From Clostridium saudiense (GTDB taxonomy: Bacteria > Bacillota > Clostridia > Clostridiales > Clostridiaceae), in NCBI RefSeq assembly GCF_000577815.1, contig NZ_CBYM010000011.1, forward strand, positions 33,223-97,222: DNA of 64,000 nucleotides, read 5' to 3'. Within the stretch, counting starts at the first letter, position 1. Every line of letters begins with the position of its first letter. The translations under genes and the position numbers were made by a program. Positions 44,855 to 56,035 of the stretch are shown here, one piece after another. The notes beneath the pieces were generated by a model. The model did not search any database and had not been told where the DNA came from. It worked only from the letters and a program-made list of their open reading frames with translations.

Positions 44855-46720
44855 TTAATTATTACCATTAAAGTAATTATAAATACTTTGTGCTGATTTT
44901 TTATCTATAGATTGTGTATCTAAAAGTTCTTCTATCGTTGCCTTCTTTATGTTATCAACGCTTCCAAACTTCATTAATAATGCTCTTCTTCTTTTTTCTC
45001 CAACATTAGGTATATCATCTAAAATTGAATGTAAAGTTCTTTTATCTCTTAAGCTTCTATGATATGTTATTGCAAATCTATGCACCTCATCTTGAATTCT
45101 TCTAATAAGCTGCATTAAATTTGATCCTCTATTTATAATCAGCTCTTTATTATTATATACTATCCCCCTTGTTTGGTGTTTATCATCCTTAACTAGTCCA
45201 CAAACTGGAATATCTATATTTAACGATTTTAACACCTCTAAAGCAATATTAACTTGACCTTTTCCACCATCCATCATTATTAAATCAGGAAATGTTGAAA
45301 ATTTTCCTGCTGATAGCTTTAAATCTCTTTGTTGAATAGCTTTTATTTCATCTAACCCATGATTAAATCTTCTAGTTAATATTTCACGCATACTATCATA
45401 ATCATTGGCACCCTTAACTGTTTTTATCTTAAATCTTCTATAATCACTATTCTTTGCTCTTCCTTCTTCAAATACAATCATTGTTCCAACAGAATCTACA
45501 CCCTGTATATTAGAAATATCATATGCTTCTATTCTAGAAGGCCATTCATCTAAACTTAATAGCTCTTGAAGTTCTAATAAAGAAACTCTATTTAATTCTT
45601 TATCTTTTAAATATTTATCTTTAAACTTTTCTAAGGTAATTTGTGCATTATTTTTAACCATTTCAAGCATATCTTTCTTTTGTCCCTTTTGTGGTACTTT
45701 AATCCATACCTTAGAACCCCTTTTTATGGTCAAATATTCTTCCATTAATTCTAACTCATTAATTTCTGGTACAAAAATAGTTTTCGGTACCTTTGCTGTT
45801 CCTCCATAAAAGGTAGCTATGAATTCTTCTATTATTTCACCAATTCCTTCATTTGCAGTATTTTCAAATATGAAATGCTCTCTTCCGATTATCTTACCAT
45901 CTCTAGAGAAAAATACTTGAATACAACTATCTTTTTCATCTTGCTCTATATTAATAAAATCTTCGTCACCTTCCATAGTTTTAAAAATCTTTTGCTTTTC
46001 AACTATAGCTTCTATAGATAATATTTTATCTCTCAATGCTGCTGCTTTTTCAAATTCTAATTCTTCAGCGGCTCTTTCCATTTCATCCTTTAGCATTTTA
46101 GTTACATAAGTTTCTTTACCACTTAAAACATCTATTATATCACTAATCATCTTCCTATATTCTTCTTTAGTAATATGGCCACCACATGGCCCAAAGCATT
46201 TTTTAATATGATAATTCAAACAAGGTCTTACCTTCTCTCCATTTTCTCTTATTGCAAGTTTACAAGTTCTTAATGGAAATATCTTATATATTAAATTAAT
46301 AGTTTCATAAACTGCTGCCCCATTAGTGTAAGGTCCAAAATATTTGCTTCCATCCTTAGCAAAATTTCTAGTAACAAACACCCTTGGATAATCATCTTTT
46401 ATAGTTATTTTTATGAATGGATAAAACTTATCATCCTTTAGCAGAATATTATACTTAGGACTATACTTTTTTATTAAGTTGCACTCTAAAATTAAAGCCT
46501 CCATTTCTGAATCTGTAACAATATACTCAAATTCGGAAATATTTTTAACCATTACACGCACTTTTTCAGAATGATTTTTTGAGTTTTGAAAATAACTTTT
46601 AACTCTATTTTTTAGTATTTTTGCTTTTCCTACATAAATTACTTCCCCTAAAGAATTTTTCATTAAATATACTCCAGGTTTATCTGGCAAATTCTTTAAA
46701 TGATATTCAAAATCAAACAT
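44855..46720 (-). CDS. uvrC: UvrABC excinuclease subunit C
   Basis: 621 residues. The GIY-YIG nuclease domain (PGVYLMKNSLGEVIYVGKAK, about 14-33) makes the 3' incision. A Cys set (CLNYHIKKCFGPC) follows, then a UVR segment (LEFEKAAALRDKI). The RNase H-like domain (IEAYDISNIQGVDSVGTM, LIMMDGGKGQVN) makes the 5' incision, and helix-hairpin-helix motifs (IPNVGEKRRRALL) end it. All three uvr genes lie in this window but in separate operons. Confidence 0.97.
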   Translation of the reverse strand: MFDFEYHLKNLPDKPGVYLMKNSLGEVIYVGKAKILKNRVKSYFQNSKNHSEKVRVMVKNISEFEYIVTDSEMEALILECNLIKKYSPKYNILLKDDKFYPFIKITIKDDYPRVFVTRNFAKDGSKYFGPYTNGAAVYETINLIYKIFPLRTCKLAIRENGEKVRPCLNYHIKKCFGPCGGHITKEEYRKMISDIIDVLSGKETYVTKMLKDEMERAAEELEFEKAAALRDKILSIEAIVEKQKIFKTMEGDEDFINIEQDEKDSCIQVFFSRDGKIIGREHFIFENTANEGIGEIIEEFIATFYGGTAKVPKTIFVPEINELELMEEYLTIKRGSKVWIKVPQKGQKKDMLEMVKNNAQITLEKFKDKYLKDKELNRVSLLELQELLSLDEWPSRIEAYDISNIQGVDSVGTMIVFEEGRAKNSDYRRFKIKTVKGANDYDSMREILTRRFNHGLDEIKAIQQRDLKLSAGKFSTFPDLIMMDGGKGQVNIALEVLKSLNIDIPVCGLVKDDKHQTRGIVYNNKELIINRGSNLMQLIRRIQDEVHRFAITYHRSLRDKRTLHSILDDIPNVGEKRRRALLMKFGSVDNIKKATIEELLDTQSIDKKSAQSIYNYFNGNN

Positions 46721-46734
46721 TTTAGAATCCTCCC

Positions 46735-46860
46735 CTCTTTAGTTTAGTAGATAATAATTAAGAGTTAAAGGTTACTCTAAGCAAACCTAAACTTAATTAT
46801 ACTTAAGCTTGCTTTTGTCCCCCTTAACTCTTATATTAGCACATAATTTTTTTATTTATT
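46735..46860. other. uvrC upstream spacer
   Basis: Gap between the penicillin-binding protein gene and uvrC with AAGAGTTAAAGG-type words and an imperfect inverted repeat AAGCAAACCTAAACTT/TTAAGCTTGCTTTTG. It may terminate the rodA-pbp transcript weakly and hold the uvrC promoter. Confidence 0.35.
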
Positions 46861-48414
46861 TTAATAGCCTAAAACCGCCTGTCTTACAACTTTACTTGCA
46901 ACAGTTGCTGCTTTACCTGAACCAGTTCCACCATTTTCAACAATTACTGCAACTGCTATTTGTGGATCGTCCATTGGTGCTACAGATATAAACCAACTAT
47001 GTGGTGTTGCTTCGCTACCATCTGGTAAAGTATAATCAGCAGTACCTGTTTTCCCTCCAGCATTAGTTCCTTCAAATGCTGGCCACTTACTTAAATTACT
47101 GTTAACTAAATTAACCATATAATCTTGTATTGTTTCTGCTATATCACTAGACATGACTTGTTTTAATTGTTTATCATCAATAGTTTTAACTACATTTTGA
47201 TCTTTATCTACTATAGCCTTAACAAGTTTAGGCTGCATCATTACTCCATCATTTCCAACTGTAGCTGCAACTAAAGCCATTTGCATAGGTGTTGCTAAAA
47301 CACTACTTTGGCCTATACCACTTTGTGCTATATTCCCAATTTCTGAACTATCTAAAGATGGAAATCTACTTGCAGTTATAGATATACCTGGCCCTTTTAT
47401 TACAGAGTTGAATCCATAATCCTCTGCAGTAGATTTAAGTGCATCATTTCCTAATTCCATAGCTAATGTACCAAATACAACATTACTTGATACTTTATAT
47501 GCTTGCTTTAAGTCTATTGAACCATAAGCATTATTTCCAAAGTTACTTAAAGATCTTCCATCAGGAAATTTAATTTTTCCTTCATCACTAAAAGTTCTAT
47601 CAACTACTGATGGAATATTTTCTAATGCGCTTGTTAATGTTACAGTCTTAAATACAGATCCTGGAGGATATAATCCATTGATTGCCCTATTTATTAACGG
47701 TGAGTCTTCTCCACTTCCACTATTAGCTGCATTCATTTCATCTGCTAAATTATTAGGATTAAATGTTGGTTTTGATACCATTGCTAATATTTCTCCTGTT
47801 TTAGGATCTAATGCAACTACAGCACCTTTATTATTACCTAATGCATCTGATGCCACTTGTTGAAGTGTTGTATCTAATGTAGTTACAACTCCATTTCCTA
47901 CCTTAGCGTCTTCTTCTGTTAGTAAGCTAAAATCTATCTTATCTTTAAATTCTTTAAAATTCTCTGTAAAGTTAAAGCTTCCTGTACTTTCCTTATCGCT
48001 CTTTATATTTTCTACTAACCCATTTAAATCAATAGTATCTAAGAACTTTCTGAAATTATTACCAAAAGCATTATAAGTAGTTAATTCACTATCATACTCT
48101 TCTTCAAGACCAGTAGTTCCATATACAGCACTTGTATAACCTAATGCATGCACATATAAATTACCATATAAATAATCTCTTTTTTGTGAAGTTTGATTTA
48201 ACCTTTCACTTGTAGTTAATGCAGTCCCATTTCTATCATAAATGGTTCCTCTTAAAACTTCATTCTTTTTAGCTATAACCCTTGTGTTACCTGCCATTTC
48301 ATTAATTTTAGGACTTTTAATTAGCTGAAAATATGCAATATAGGATATCAATGCTATAAAGAAAACTAAGAAAACTGTCATTACATGCTTAACACTTTTT
48401 GCTAAATCATTCAT
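46861..48414 (-). CDS. Penicillin-binding transpeptidase (class B type)
   Basis: 517 residues. One N-terminal anchor helix (about 12-32) and a dimerisation-type region precede the transpeptidase domain with its three motifs: SVFK in YPPGSVFKTVTL, SSN in YKVSSNVVFG and KTG in NAGGKTGTADY. It crosslinks peptidoglycan outside the membrane. It lies 3 bp after the RodA/FtsW gene, the usual glycosyltransferase-transpeptidase pair. Confidence 0.93.
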   Translation of the reverse strand: MNDLAKSVKHVMTVFLVFFIALISYIAYFQLIKSPKINEMAGNTRVIAKKNEVLRGTIYDRNGTALTTSERLNQTSQKRDYLYGNLYVHALGYTSAVYGTTGLEEEYDSELTTYNAFGNNFRKFLDTIDLNGLVENIKSDKESTGSFNFTENFKEFKDKIDFSLLTEEDAKVGNGVVTTLDTTLQQVASDALGNNKGAVVALDPKTGEILAMVSKPTFNPNNLADEMNAANSGSGEDSPLINRAINGLYPPGSVFKTVTLTSALENIPSVVDRTFSDEGKIKFPDGRSLSNFGNNAYGSIDLKQAYKVSSNVVFGTLAMELGNDALKSTAEDYGFNSVIKGPGISITASRFPSLDSSEIGNIAQSGIGQSSVLATPMQMALVAATVGNDGVMMQPKLVKAIVDKDQNVVKTIDDKQLKQVMSSDIAETIQDYMVNLVNSNLSKWPAFEGTNAGGKTGTADYTLPDGSEATPHSWFISVAPMDDPQIAVAVIVENGGTGSGKAATVASKVVRQAVLGY

Positions 48415-48417
48415 ATC

Positions 48418-49638
48418 CTATGCCTCCTCTGATATTTTTTGTAATATTCCTAATGCAAAGAATATTGTTAATACTGATGAACCACCATAACTTATAATAG
48501 GCAATGTTATACCTGTTAATGGGATAACAGCAAATATTCCTCCTATTATAACTAATGTTTGACATGCTATCATTGTACTAAAACCAACTGCAATCAATTG
48601 TGAATAACTGTCTTTTGTAACAAATGCTGCTCTTATACCTCTATAAAATAATAGGAAATATATTATCATTAATCCAATTGCAAAAATTATTCCAAATTCC
48701 TCACATATAATTGCATAAATCATATCACTTTCTTTAACAGGCAAATTTTCAAAATGACCTTGCCCTAATCCAACTCCAAAAAGTCCGCCTGCAGCAATAG
48801 AATACATTCCTTCAACTATTTGATAAGATGATCCTAATGCATACTTCCATGGATCTAACCAAATCTTAACTCTTTCTCTTACATGCCCAAACATAGCATA
48901 TCCAGCTACTGATCCTATAGCTGCTAATCCTAAAGCAGTAAATACATATTTTCTCTTTGATGTTGCAACATAAAGTAATGTTATTGAAATACCAAAGAAT
49001 ATTAAGGCACTTCCTAAATCTCTTTGAAGCACCATACACCCCATTGAAAACCCTGCAACTAATGCTGGTTGCCATAATTGCTTGGCATCTCCTTTAAAGT
49101 TATTTTTAGCTTCATAACTTGATAATGCAGCTGCTAAATATAATACTAATGCAATCTTTCCAAATTCTGAAGGCTGAAAAGATATCGGTCCTATTATTAT
49201 CCAGTTCTTTGCCCCATATAATTCTGTACCGAATATTAATGCTAATGGCATTAATATTAAAGTTATTATCATATATATATTCTTATATTTTACAAAACTC
49301 TTTAAGTCTGGCAATATTACTACTATCAATATATAGGCTATTATTCCTAAAGATATCCAAACTAATTGTTTAATAGCTGTAACTGTATTTATTCTATATA
49401 ATGTTGCTACTCCTACTACTGCTAATACACTTGCAAAAATTAAAATAAATTTATCGCCATCTGGATAAAACCTTCTAATTACAAAGTGGGAATAGCCTAT
49501 TAATACACATAAGACTACCCCCATTATTAATGCAAATTTGTCAAAAGGTTGTTGTAAAAAACCTAATGCTGTGAAAAGTAGTAAGCATAGCAGATATACT
49601 AATCTAAGTAATCTTTTTTCTCGCTTTATTGCTTTCAT
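48418..49638 (-). CDS. RodA/FtsW-family peptidoglycan glycosyltransferase
   Basis: 406 residues, about ten membrane helices. Signatures include SFQPSEFGKIALVLYLAAAL, QRDLGSALIFFGISITLLYV and, near the C-terminus, IPLTGITLPIISYGGSS. It polymerises lipid II. It sits between an FHA gene and a class B penicillin-binding protein, an arrangement like the actinobacterial fhaB-rodA-pbpA cluster. Whether it serves division, elongation or sporulation cannot be told from sequence. Confidence 0.92.
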   Translation of the reverse strand: MKAIKREKRLLRLVYLLCLLLFTALGFLQQPFDKFALIMGVVLCVLIGYSHFVIRRFYPDGDKFILIFASVLAVVGVATLYRINTVTAIKQLVWISLGIIAYILIVVILPDLKSFVKYKNIYMIITLILMPLALIFGTELYGAKNWIIIGPISFQPSEFGKIALVLYLAAALSSYEAKNNFKGDAKQLWQPALVAGFSMGCMVLQRDLGSALIFFGISITLLYVATSKRKYVFTALGLAAIGSVAGYAMFGHVRERVKIWLDPWKYALGSSYQIVEGMYSIAAGGLFGVGLGQGHFENLPVKESDMIYAIICEEFGIIFAIGLMIIYFLLFYRGIRAAFVTKDSYSQLIAVGFSTMIACQTLVIIGGIFAVIPLTGITLPIISYGGSSVLTIFFALGILQKISEEA

Positions 49639-49651
49639 ATCATCACCTCTA

Positions 49652-50101
49652 TTATCTGCCTGACTTTAAAACTTTAAAAATAGCACTTCCTATTTTTACT
49701 TCATCATCAGCAACTAGCTTATACTTTTCCTGTATTCTTTCATTATTTACATATACACCATTGGTACTATTTAAGTCTTCAACATATAAATTATTATTTT
49801 TAGCATATATTTTTGCATGGTTACCTGATACAAAAGGCTCGGTTAATACTATTGTATTTTCTGGCTTTCTACCTAATGTAATAATTCCTCTTATAGGAAC
49901 TACTGACCCCTGTTCTAATGTAGAATTAACTCCAGTTTGAATAACCTCAATACCATATCTTATACCTGAGCTATTATTTCTTGCTTTTCCACCAGTCTTA
50001 ACATCTTTATACATTATCTTTAACGCATAATATATAATGACATATAATAAAATTATGAAAACTATACCAAATGTAAAAGTAACCAACTTTCCAAAACTCA
50101 T
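49652..50101 (-). CDS. Membrane-anchored FHA-domain protein
   Basis: 149 residues. One N-terminal membrane helix (about 9-28), a basic linker, then an FHA domain at about 70-140 with its phosphothreonine-binding set ITLGRKPENTIVL, SGNHAKIY and DLNSTNGVYVN. It probably recruits a phosphorylated partner to the RodA-PBP machinery encoded next to it, as inferred from the actinobacterial parallel. No kinase gene is in the window. Confidence 0.9.
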   Translation of the reverse strand: MSFGKLVTFTFGIVFIILLYVIIYYALKIMYKDVKTGGKARNNSSGIRYGIEVIQTGVNSTLEQGSVVPIRGIITLGRKPENTIVLTEPFVSGNHAKIYAKNNNLYVEDLNSTNGVYVNNERIQEKYKLVADDEVKIGSAIFKVLKSGR

Positions 50102-50176
50102 ACCTTCACCTCAAATTAACGTATATTTACCATTATATATTAAATCTTATTGTAAAAAATAACAAGTCATCTAAGA

Positions 50177-53002
50177 CTAACTTAATAACTTCTTAAGATA
50201 TTTCCCTGTGTGTGATTTGTCGTTTTTAACTATTTCTTCTGGTGTTCCTTGCGCTACTAATGTACCACCTTTATCTCCACCTTCTGGCCCTAAATCTATT
50301 ATATAATCGGCACATTTTATCATATCTAAATTATGTTCTATAACAACAACTGTATTTCCCGCTTCAACTAATCTTTGTAGTATTTCAACTAATCTACTAA
50401 CATCATCTACATGAAGTCCTGTTGTTGGTTCATCTAAAATATATAAAGTCTTTCCAGTACTTCTCTTTGATAATTCAAATGCAAGCTTAATTCTTTGAGC
50501 CTCACCACCTGATAATTGAGTTGAAGGTTGACCTAATCTAACATATCCTAATCCTACATCTTTTAGTGTTTGAATCTTATTTTTTATCCTTGGAATATTT
50601 TCGAAGAATTCTAATGCCTCTTCTACAGTCATATTTAAGACATCATCAATATTCTTACCTTTATATTTAACTTCAAGAGTTTCTCTATTATATCTCTTTC
50701 CTTTACATACTTCACATGGAACATATACATCAGATAAGAATTGCATTTCTATTTTTATTATTCCATCACCAGAACATGCTTCGCATCTTCCACCTTTTAC
50801 ATTAAAGCTAAATCTTCCTGGCTTATATCCTCTCATCTTAGCCTCTGGAGTTTGTGAGAATAATTCTCTTATTATGTCAAATGTACCTGTATATGTTGCT
50901 GGATTTGAACGTGGAGTTCTGCCTATAGGACTTTGATCAATATCTATAATCTTATCAATATTTTCATATCCTGTGATATCTTTAAACGCACCAGTTGGGT
51001 TTTTACTCTTATTAATTATTTTATTTAATCCTTTATAAAGTATTTCATTTACTAATGTACTCTTACCAGAACCTGAAACACCTGTAACCATTGTTAAAAC
51101 TCCTAATGGGAATTTAACATTTAAATTTTTAAGATTATTTTCCTTAGCACCAGTTACAGTAATAAAATTTCCATTACCTTCTCTTCTTACCTCAGGAACT
51201 TTAATTGATTTTTCTCCTGTTAAATATTGACCTGTAATTGATTCTTTACATGCCATAATTTCATCAACTGGACCTGCTGCAATTATTTGACCACCATGTT
51301 CTCCTGCTCTTGGTCCTATATCTACTATATAATCTGCTTCTCTCATAGTATCTTCATCATGCTCAACAACTATAACTGTATTTCCTACATCTCTTAAGTT
51401 TTTTAAAGTTTGAATTAATTTATCATTATCTCTTTGATGTAATCCAATACTAGGTTCATCTAGTATATATAAAACTCCCATTAATGCTGATCCAATTTGA
51501 GTAGCAAGTCTAATTCTTTGTGCTTCCCCACCAGAAAGAGTTCCTGAACTTCTTGAAAGATTTAAATAGTCTAATCCAACATTAACTAAGAATTGTAATC
51601 TGCTTTTTATTTCTTTTACTATTTGATCACTTATAATTCTTTCCTTTTCAGATAATGTAATTGAATTTATAAACTCAAGCTCTTCCTTAATTGACATTTT
51701 AGTAAATTCATATATATTTTTATCTCCAATAGTAACCGCTAAAACTTCTTTGTTAAGTCTAGCCCCTTTACATTTCGGACAAGCATTGTTGCTCATATAT
51801 TGTTCTATTTCACCTTTTATAACATCTGAGTTAGTTTCTTTATATCTTCTTATAAGTGAATTAATTTCTCCATCATAAGAATATGCGTATTTTGCCTTTA
51901 CTCCATCCTTAGTATAAATAACAGATAACTTATGTCCATTAGTTCCATATAATAATAAATCTAAATGTTCTTTAGATAATTCCTTTACTGGCCTATTTAA
52001 ATCTAAATCATACTCTTTACTTAATGCTTGCAGTATAGCATATGTCCATGAATCTTCCTTTAGTCTTCCTTCTCCCCAAGTAGCTATAGCCCCTTCCATA
52101 ACACTTAGGTTTTTATTCGGAATTACTAAGTTTGGATCTATTTCCATTAAAGTTCCTAAACCATCACATTTGTCACATTTTCCATATGGTGCATTAAATG
52201 AAAACATTCTTGGTTCAAATTCTTGTATGCTAATTCCACAATCAGCACATGCAAAATTTTCACTAAATAATATATCTTTATCACCAATTACATTTATTAT
52301 AACTAGACCTTCTGCTAATTTTAATGCAGCTTCTAGTGAATCACTTAATCTACCTTCAATTCCTTCTTTAATTACAAGCCTATCAACAACTGCTTCAATA
52401 TTATGCTTTTTAGTCTTTTCAAGTTTTATTTCATCTTCAGCTAATTCATATATTTCGCCATCTACTCTTGCTCTTACATATCCATTTTTCTTTATATTAT
52501 CTAATATTTTTTCATGAGTCCCTTTTTTTCCTCTTATAATTGGAGCTAAAACTTGAATTTTAGTTCTATCCCCAAGAGCCATTACTTGATCCACAATTTG
52601 ATCAACAGACTGCTGACTTATTACCTTTCCACATTTAGGACAATGTGGAATACCTATTCTTGCATATAGCAATCTTAAGTAATCATAAATCTCAGTAATT
52701 GTCCCCACTGTAGATCTTGGATTTTTGCTAGTTGTTTTTTGATCTATTGATATTGCTGGTGATAAACCTTCAATATAGTCAACATCAGGCTTATTCATTT
52801 GCCCTAAAAATTGTCTTGCATAAGCAGATAAAGATTCAACGTATCTTCTTTGTCCTTCAGCATATAACGTATCAAATGCTAAAGAAGATTTACCTGAACC
52901 AGATAATCCAGTAAATACTATTAATTTATCTCTGGGAATTTCTAAGGAAACATTTTTTAAATTATGTACTCTTGCACCTTTTACTATAATCTTATCTTTC
53001 AT
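50177..53002 (-). CDS. uvrA: UvrABC excinuclease subunit A
   Basis: 941 residues from ATG 53002 ([15 protein letters not shown]) behind AGAGGG; an in-frame ATG at 53029 has no such site. Two ABC modules: Walker [15 protein letters not shown] and [13 protein letters not shown]; signatures [12 protein letters not shown] and [12 protein letters not shown]. Zinc-binding Cys groups are CPKCGK, CADCG..CDKCDG and CEACSG..CEVCKG. It detects DNA damage as a dimer and loads UvrB. Monocistronic. Confidence 0.97.
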   Translation of the reverse strand: MKDKIIVKGARVHNLKNVSLEIPRDKLIVFTGLSGSGKSSLAFDTLYAEGQRRYVESLSAYARQFLGQMNKPDVDYIEGLSPAISIDQKTTSKNPRSTVGTITEIYDYLRLLYARIGIPHCPKCGKVISQQSVDQIVDQVMALGDRTKIQVLAPIIRGKKGTHEKILDNIKKNGYVRARVDGEIYELAEDEIKLEKTKKHNIEAVVDRLVIKEGIEGRLSDSLEAALKLAEGLVIINVIGDKDILFSENFACADCGISIQEFEPRMFSFNAPYGKCDKCDGLGTLMEIDPNLVIPNKNLSVMEGAIATWGEGRLKEDSWTYAILQALSKEYDLDLNRPVKELSKEHLDLLLYGTNGHKLSVIYTKDGVKAKYAYSYDGEINSLIRRYKETNSDVIKGEIEQYMSNNACPKCKGARLNKEVLAVTIGDKNIYEFTKMSIKEELEFINSITLSEKERIISDQIVKEIKSRLQFLVNVGLDYLNLSRSSGTLSGGEAQRIRLATQIGSALMGVLYILDEPSIGLHQRDNDKLIQTLKNLRDVGNTVIVVEHDEDTMREADYIVDIGPRAGEHGGQIIAAGPVDEIMACKESITGQYLTGEKSIKVPEVRREGNGNFITVTGAKENNLKNLNVKFPLGVLTMVTGVSGSGKSTLVNEILYKGLNKIINKSKNPTGAFKDITGYENIDKIIDIDQSPIGRTPRSNPATYTGTFDIIRELFSQTPEAKMRGYKPGRFSFNVKGGRCEACSGDGIIKIEMQFLSDVYVPCEVCKGKRYNRETLEVKYKGKNIDDVLNMTVEEALEFFENIPRIKNKIQTLKDVGLGYVRLGQPSTQLSGGEAQRIKLAFELSKRSTGKTLYILDEPTTGLHVDDVSRLVEILQRLVEAGNTVVVIEHNLDMIKCADYIIDLGPEGGDKGGTLVAQGTPEEIVKNDKSHTGKYLKKLLS

Positions 53003-53231
53003 TTTTCTACCCTCTTCGATATACTTCATTATTTTATTTTTGTCATAATTTCTTTTCTTTAATCTCGAACAAATATTCTCTTTATTATATTTTAGGTTTA
53101 TTGAAATTTATTGTCAATAAAATTCATGATTAATATTTATACGATTATAATTTGGTTTTTATATCTTTGCATCATCCAACATACTTACTTAAAGTCTCAA
53201 TAATATTTTTTTCTTGTATATCATCTGTTTA

Positions 53232-53275
53232 TAAAAAAATACAAGCAAATACTTTTCTTTAAATTTGCTTGCATT
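53232..53275 (-). terminator. Terminator after the histidine kinase gene
   Basis: ATGCAAGCAAAT...ATTTGCTTGTAT stem and T7 on the minus strand, 20 bp after the kinase stop. Confidence 0.85.
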
Positions 53276-53294
53276 AATTATAACTATTTTTATC

Positions 53295-54179
53295 TTATTT
53301 CCATAAAATTTGTATTATTAATTCTTCGTTTTTTAAAGTGGAATTTATACTATATCCTAATTTTTCTACTAAGACCTTAGTTATATACAACCCTAATCCT
53401 GTATTTCTATCACTTCTTGATTTATCCACAGTATAAAATCTATCAAATAATTTATCCACATTTTCTTCTGTTAAAGCTGTTGTCTTGTTAATAAACTCTG
53501 TTATTATTACATCATCCTTTTGTTTCAAAGTAATTTTTACATAACTTTCACCATGTTTAATCATATTTCCTATTAAATTAGTAAAAATTCTTGTAATAGC
53601 TCCTTCATCTGATATAATATCTCTAACATTTTCATCTACTTCAATAATCGGATTAATATTATTATTAATAAAATCATTGTAAAATGCAGCTATATTTTCG
53701 CATAATATGTTTTTTAAATTTACCTTTTTATAATTAAAGTTATACTCATTTCCCTCTATTCTAGATAAATCATAAAAGCTACTAATAAGATGCTGCAATG
53801 ATTTTGCCCTATTTTCTACAATATCTATATACTCATTTTTTTCCTCTTCTGATATGCCTTCTAATCTTATCATTTGCAAATATCCCATTATTGATGTTAA
53901 TGGTGTTCTTAAATCATGTGACATATTCGATATACTAGCTCTTAATTCTTCTTCATTTTTGTTTTTTTCTGCCACAATCTTTTGTTTTGAGTCAAATATT
54001 AGATTTATATCTTCCACTAAACCTTCTACATCTTTATCTACAGATTTGGTTTTTATATTTGCATATTCATCTAAATTATTATTAATTTGCTTACTTATTC
54101 TTCTAAACTCTCTTTTATATCCTATAATAACAGCTATTAAAACAATAATTATTGCTATTAAAATACATGTTATTCCCAT
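53295..54179 (-). CDS. Sensor histidine kinase
   Basis: About 294 residues from ATG 54179 (MGITCILIAI, with AGGAGAAAAT); an alternative ATG at 54233 adds 18 residues and has a weaker AGAGG site. One N-terminal membrane helix with no sizeable outside domain, a HAMP-like linker, then the H box SNMSHDLRTPLTSIMGYL, N box RIFTNLIGNMIKHG and G box DRNTGLGLYITK. Kinases with so little outside sequence are typical of cell-envelope stress or antimicrobial-peptide systems that sense through an ABC transporter. The likely partner regulator lies 5 kb upstream at 59157. Confidence 0.9.
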   Translation of the reverse strand: MGITCILIAIIIVLIAVIIGYKREFRRISKQINNNLDEYANIKTKSVDKDVEGLVEDINLIFDSKQKIVAEKNKNEEELRASISNMSHDLRTPLTSIMGYLQMIRLEGISEEEKNEYIDIVENRAKSLQHLISSFYDLSRIEGNEYNFNYKKVNLKNILCENIAAFYNDFINNNINPIIEVDENVRDIISDEGAITRIFTNLIGNMIKHGESYVKITLKQKDDVIITEFINKTTALTEENVDKLFDRFYTVDKSRSDRNTGLGLYITKVLVEKLGYSINSTLKNEELIIQILWK

Positions 54180-54370
54180 ATTTTCTCCTATTCTATATAT
54201 CAATTCATTATATATACCCCTAGATATACTCATCTATAATTAAACCTCTTAATCTATTTGCATATGAATTCAAATCTAATTTTATAAATATCAAAATTCA
54301 ATTTATTCTTTAAGTATATTATATACTCTATGCTTAATCCTTCCAACACTATATAAATATAAGCAAATTA

Positions 54371-54413
54371 CCTCAATAGAATATTCTAAAAAATGAATAT
54401 TCCACAGAGGCAA
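54371..54413 (-). promoter_or_regulatory. Intercistronic hairpin
   Basis: TTGCCTC..GAATATTC / GAATATTC..GAGGTAA is an imperfect inverted repeat just after the large permease stop and before the kinase. It has no T-run. Confidence 0.45.
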
Positions 54414-54418
54414 CTCTT

Positions 54419-56035
54419 CTATAATCTATTAAACTTTTCACTACCTATATTATTCAATACCTTAATTGAAACAAATAAAGCTATTAAAAATATAATTAAT
54501 ACTGAACTTAAAATAATCATCATATTTGTAATATTGAATACTTTAACTAATACAACTGATACTGCTACAACTACTAATATTAATATCAATATTCCCAAAA
54601 TAGTAATCATTACACTTGCGCTTTGCTTTACTACTGTTGTTGGATTTGTCCACTCCATCTTTGGAAAATATAAATTAATTATTATTCCTAATATAGCTGA
54701 TACAATTGCAAATACTATACTAATTACTAAGTTAAATATTAAATACTTTATATCAAACTTTAATCCTATATAAAAAAATACATTTGCTATAATTGATGCT
54801 GGAATTGTTATTATTAAATTAGTTATTATTTTACCCTTAAAGATATCATTAGGTTCTATTGGCAATGATTTTAATATCCATAACCTATTTCCTTCTAATG
54901 ATATTGATGAATTTGTTGTACAAGATAGTCCAATAGTAAATACTAAGAAAACTAATATTGCAACTGGAATCATATTAGCTATCTCAGGATACCCCAAAAA
55001 TTCCACTAACGTTTCTTTACTTACAAATAACGTTGCAATGGATGCTGCAACTAATAATACCATCCCAAACGCTGTATTCATAACATAAATAGGTGTTGCA
55101 AAGTATCTTCTTAGTTCTTGCGTAATCAATGATTTTATTACACTGCTTGCTTCTAACTTTGACACCTTATAATTTGCCTTTTTATAGCTTTCTGATAATT
55201 TCCCATTTATAACTTTAAATGTCTTACTAAATACCAAAATAAATATTAAAAATGGAACTATTGATATTAGTATAAACTTTATTAAAGCAAATATATCATA
55301 ATTTACTAAAGCTTCTTTTAAATACATTGCTGGTAGATATATGCTAGATAGTCCTTTTACTATTGAGTCACTATTTGCAATAAATTCATTAATATAATTT
55401 TGCATATTCATTGAAAGCATCATAATTAATAAAAATGCTATCATACCAACAACTGTAGTTACTATATTTTTATGCTTAAATCTTGATGATACAAATGTTA
55501 TAGCAACAGCTATTATTGAAGCTGATATTATTGGAATCATTGGTATAAATATTAATCCTATTATTAATATAATGAAGAAAATCCATGACAAACTTCCATT
55601 ATAGATAAAATATACTATTGAAGCCGGTACTATTACAAGTGCTGTTCCTATATAGTTTATAGACATTAAACTTAATATTTTACTAGTTAATATTGTACTA
55701 TTTCTTATAGGTAAAGCCATTAATAAATCGTAATCTTTTGAACTAAATAATGTTCCTTGCGCTTTATATATTGATGTTATAAAGCTTAAAATACATGAAA
55801 ATAATACAGCAACTATTAATATTAAATCTAAATATCCCATTGGTTTTAATACTGTAGCTAACGCTATTGAATATGTGGTTGACATAAAACATATTACTGC
55901 TGCTATTAATAACAATGTAGCTGTAGTAATTAATAACTTCTTCTTTTCATTAGAAGTGCTAACCCCTTTAGATAAAGAATTAATTCCTGTGCTATTTATA
56001 AATGAATTTTTTAATAAAATAAATAAATTACTCAT
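54419..56035 (-). CDS. ABC-2 type exporter permease, large
   Basis: 538 residues from ATG 56035 (MSNLFILLKNSF, GGAG nine bases before). About twelve hydrophobic helices in two halves. KDYDLLMALPIRNSTILTSKIL and SLEGNRLWILKSLPIEPNDIFKGKI are the two repeated cytoplasmic segments typical of this type of permease. It overlaps the upstream ATPase stop by eight bases, so the two form one transporter. Substrate unknown. Confidence 0.85.
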   Translation of the reverse strand: MSNLFILLKNSFINSTGINSLSKGVSTSNEKKKLLITTATLLLIAAVICFMSTTYSIALATVLKPMGYLDLILIVAVLFSCILSFITSIYKAQGTLFSSKDYDLLMALPIRNSTILTSKILSLMSINYIGTALVIVPASIVYFIYNGSLSWIFFIILIIGLIFIPMIPIISASIIAVAITFVSSRFKHKNIVTTVVGMIAFLLIMMLSMNMQNYINEFIANSDSIVKGLSSIYLPAMYLKEALVNYDIFALIKFILISIVPFLIFILVFSKTFKVINGKLSESYKKANYKVSKLEASSVIKSLITQELRRYFATPIYVMNTAFGMVLLVAASIATLFVSKETLVEFLGYPEIANMIPVAILVFLVFTIGLSCTTNSSISLEGNRLWILKSLPIEPNDIFKGKIITNLIITIPASIIANVFFYIGLKFDIKYLIFNLVISIVFAIVSAILGIIINLYFPKMEWTNPTTVVKQSASVMITILGILILILVVVAVSVVLVKVFNITNMMIILSSVLIIFLIALFVSIKVLNNIGSEKFNRL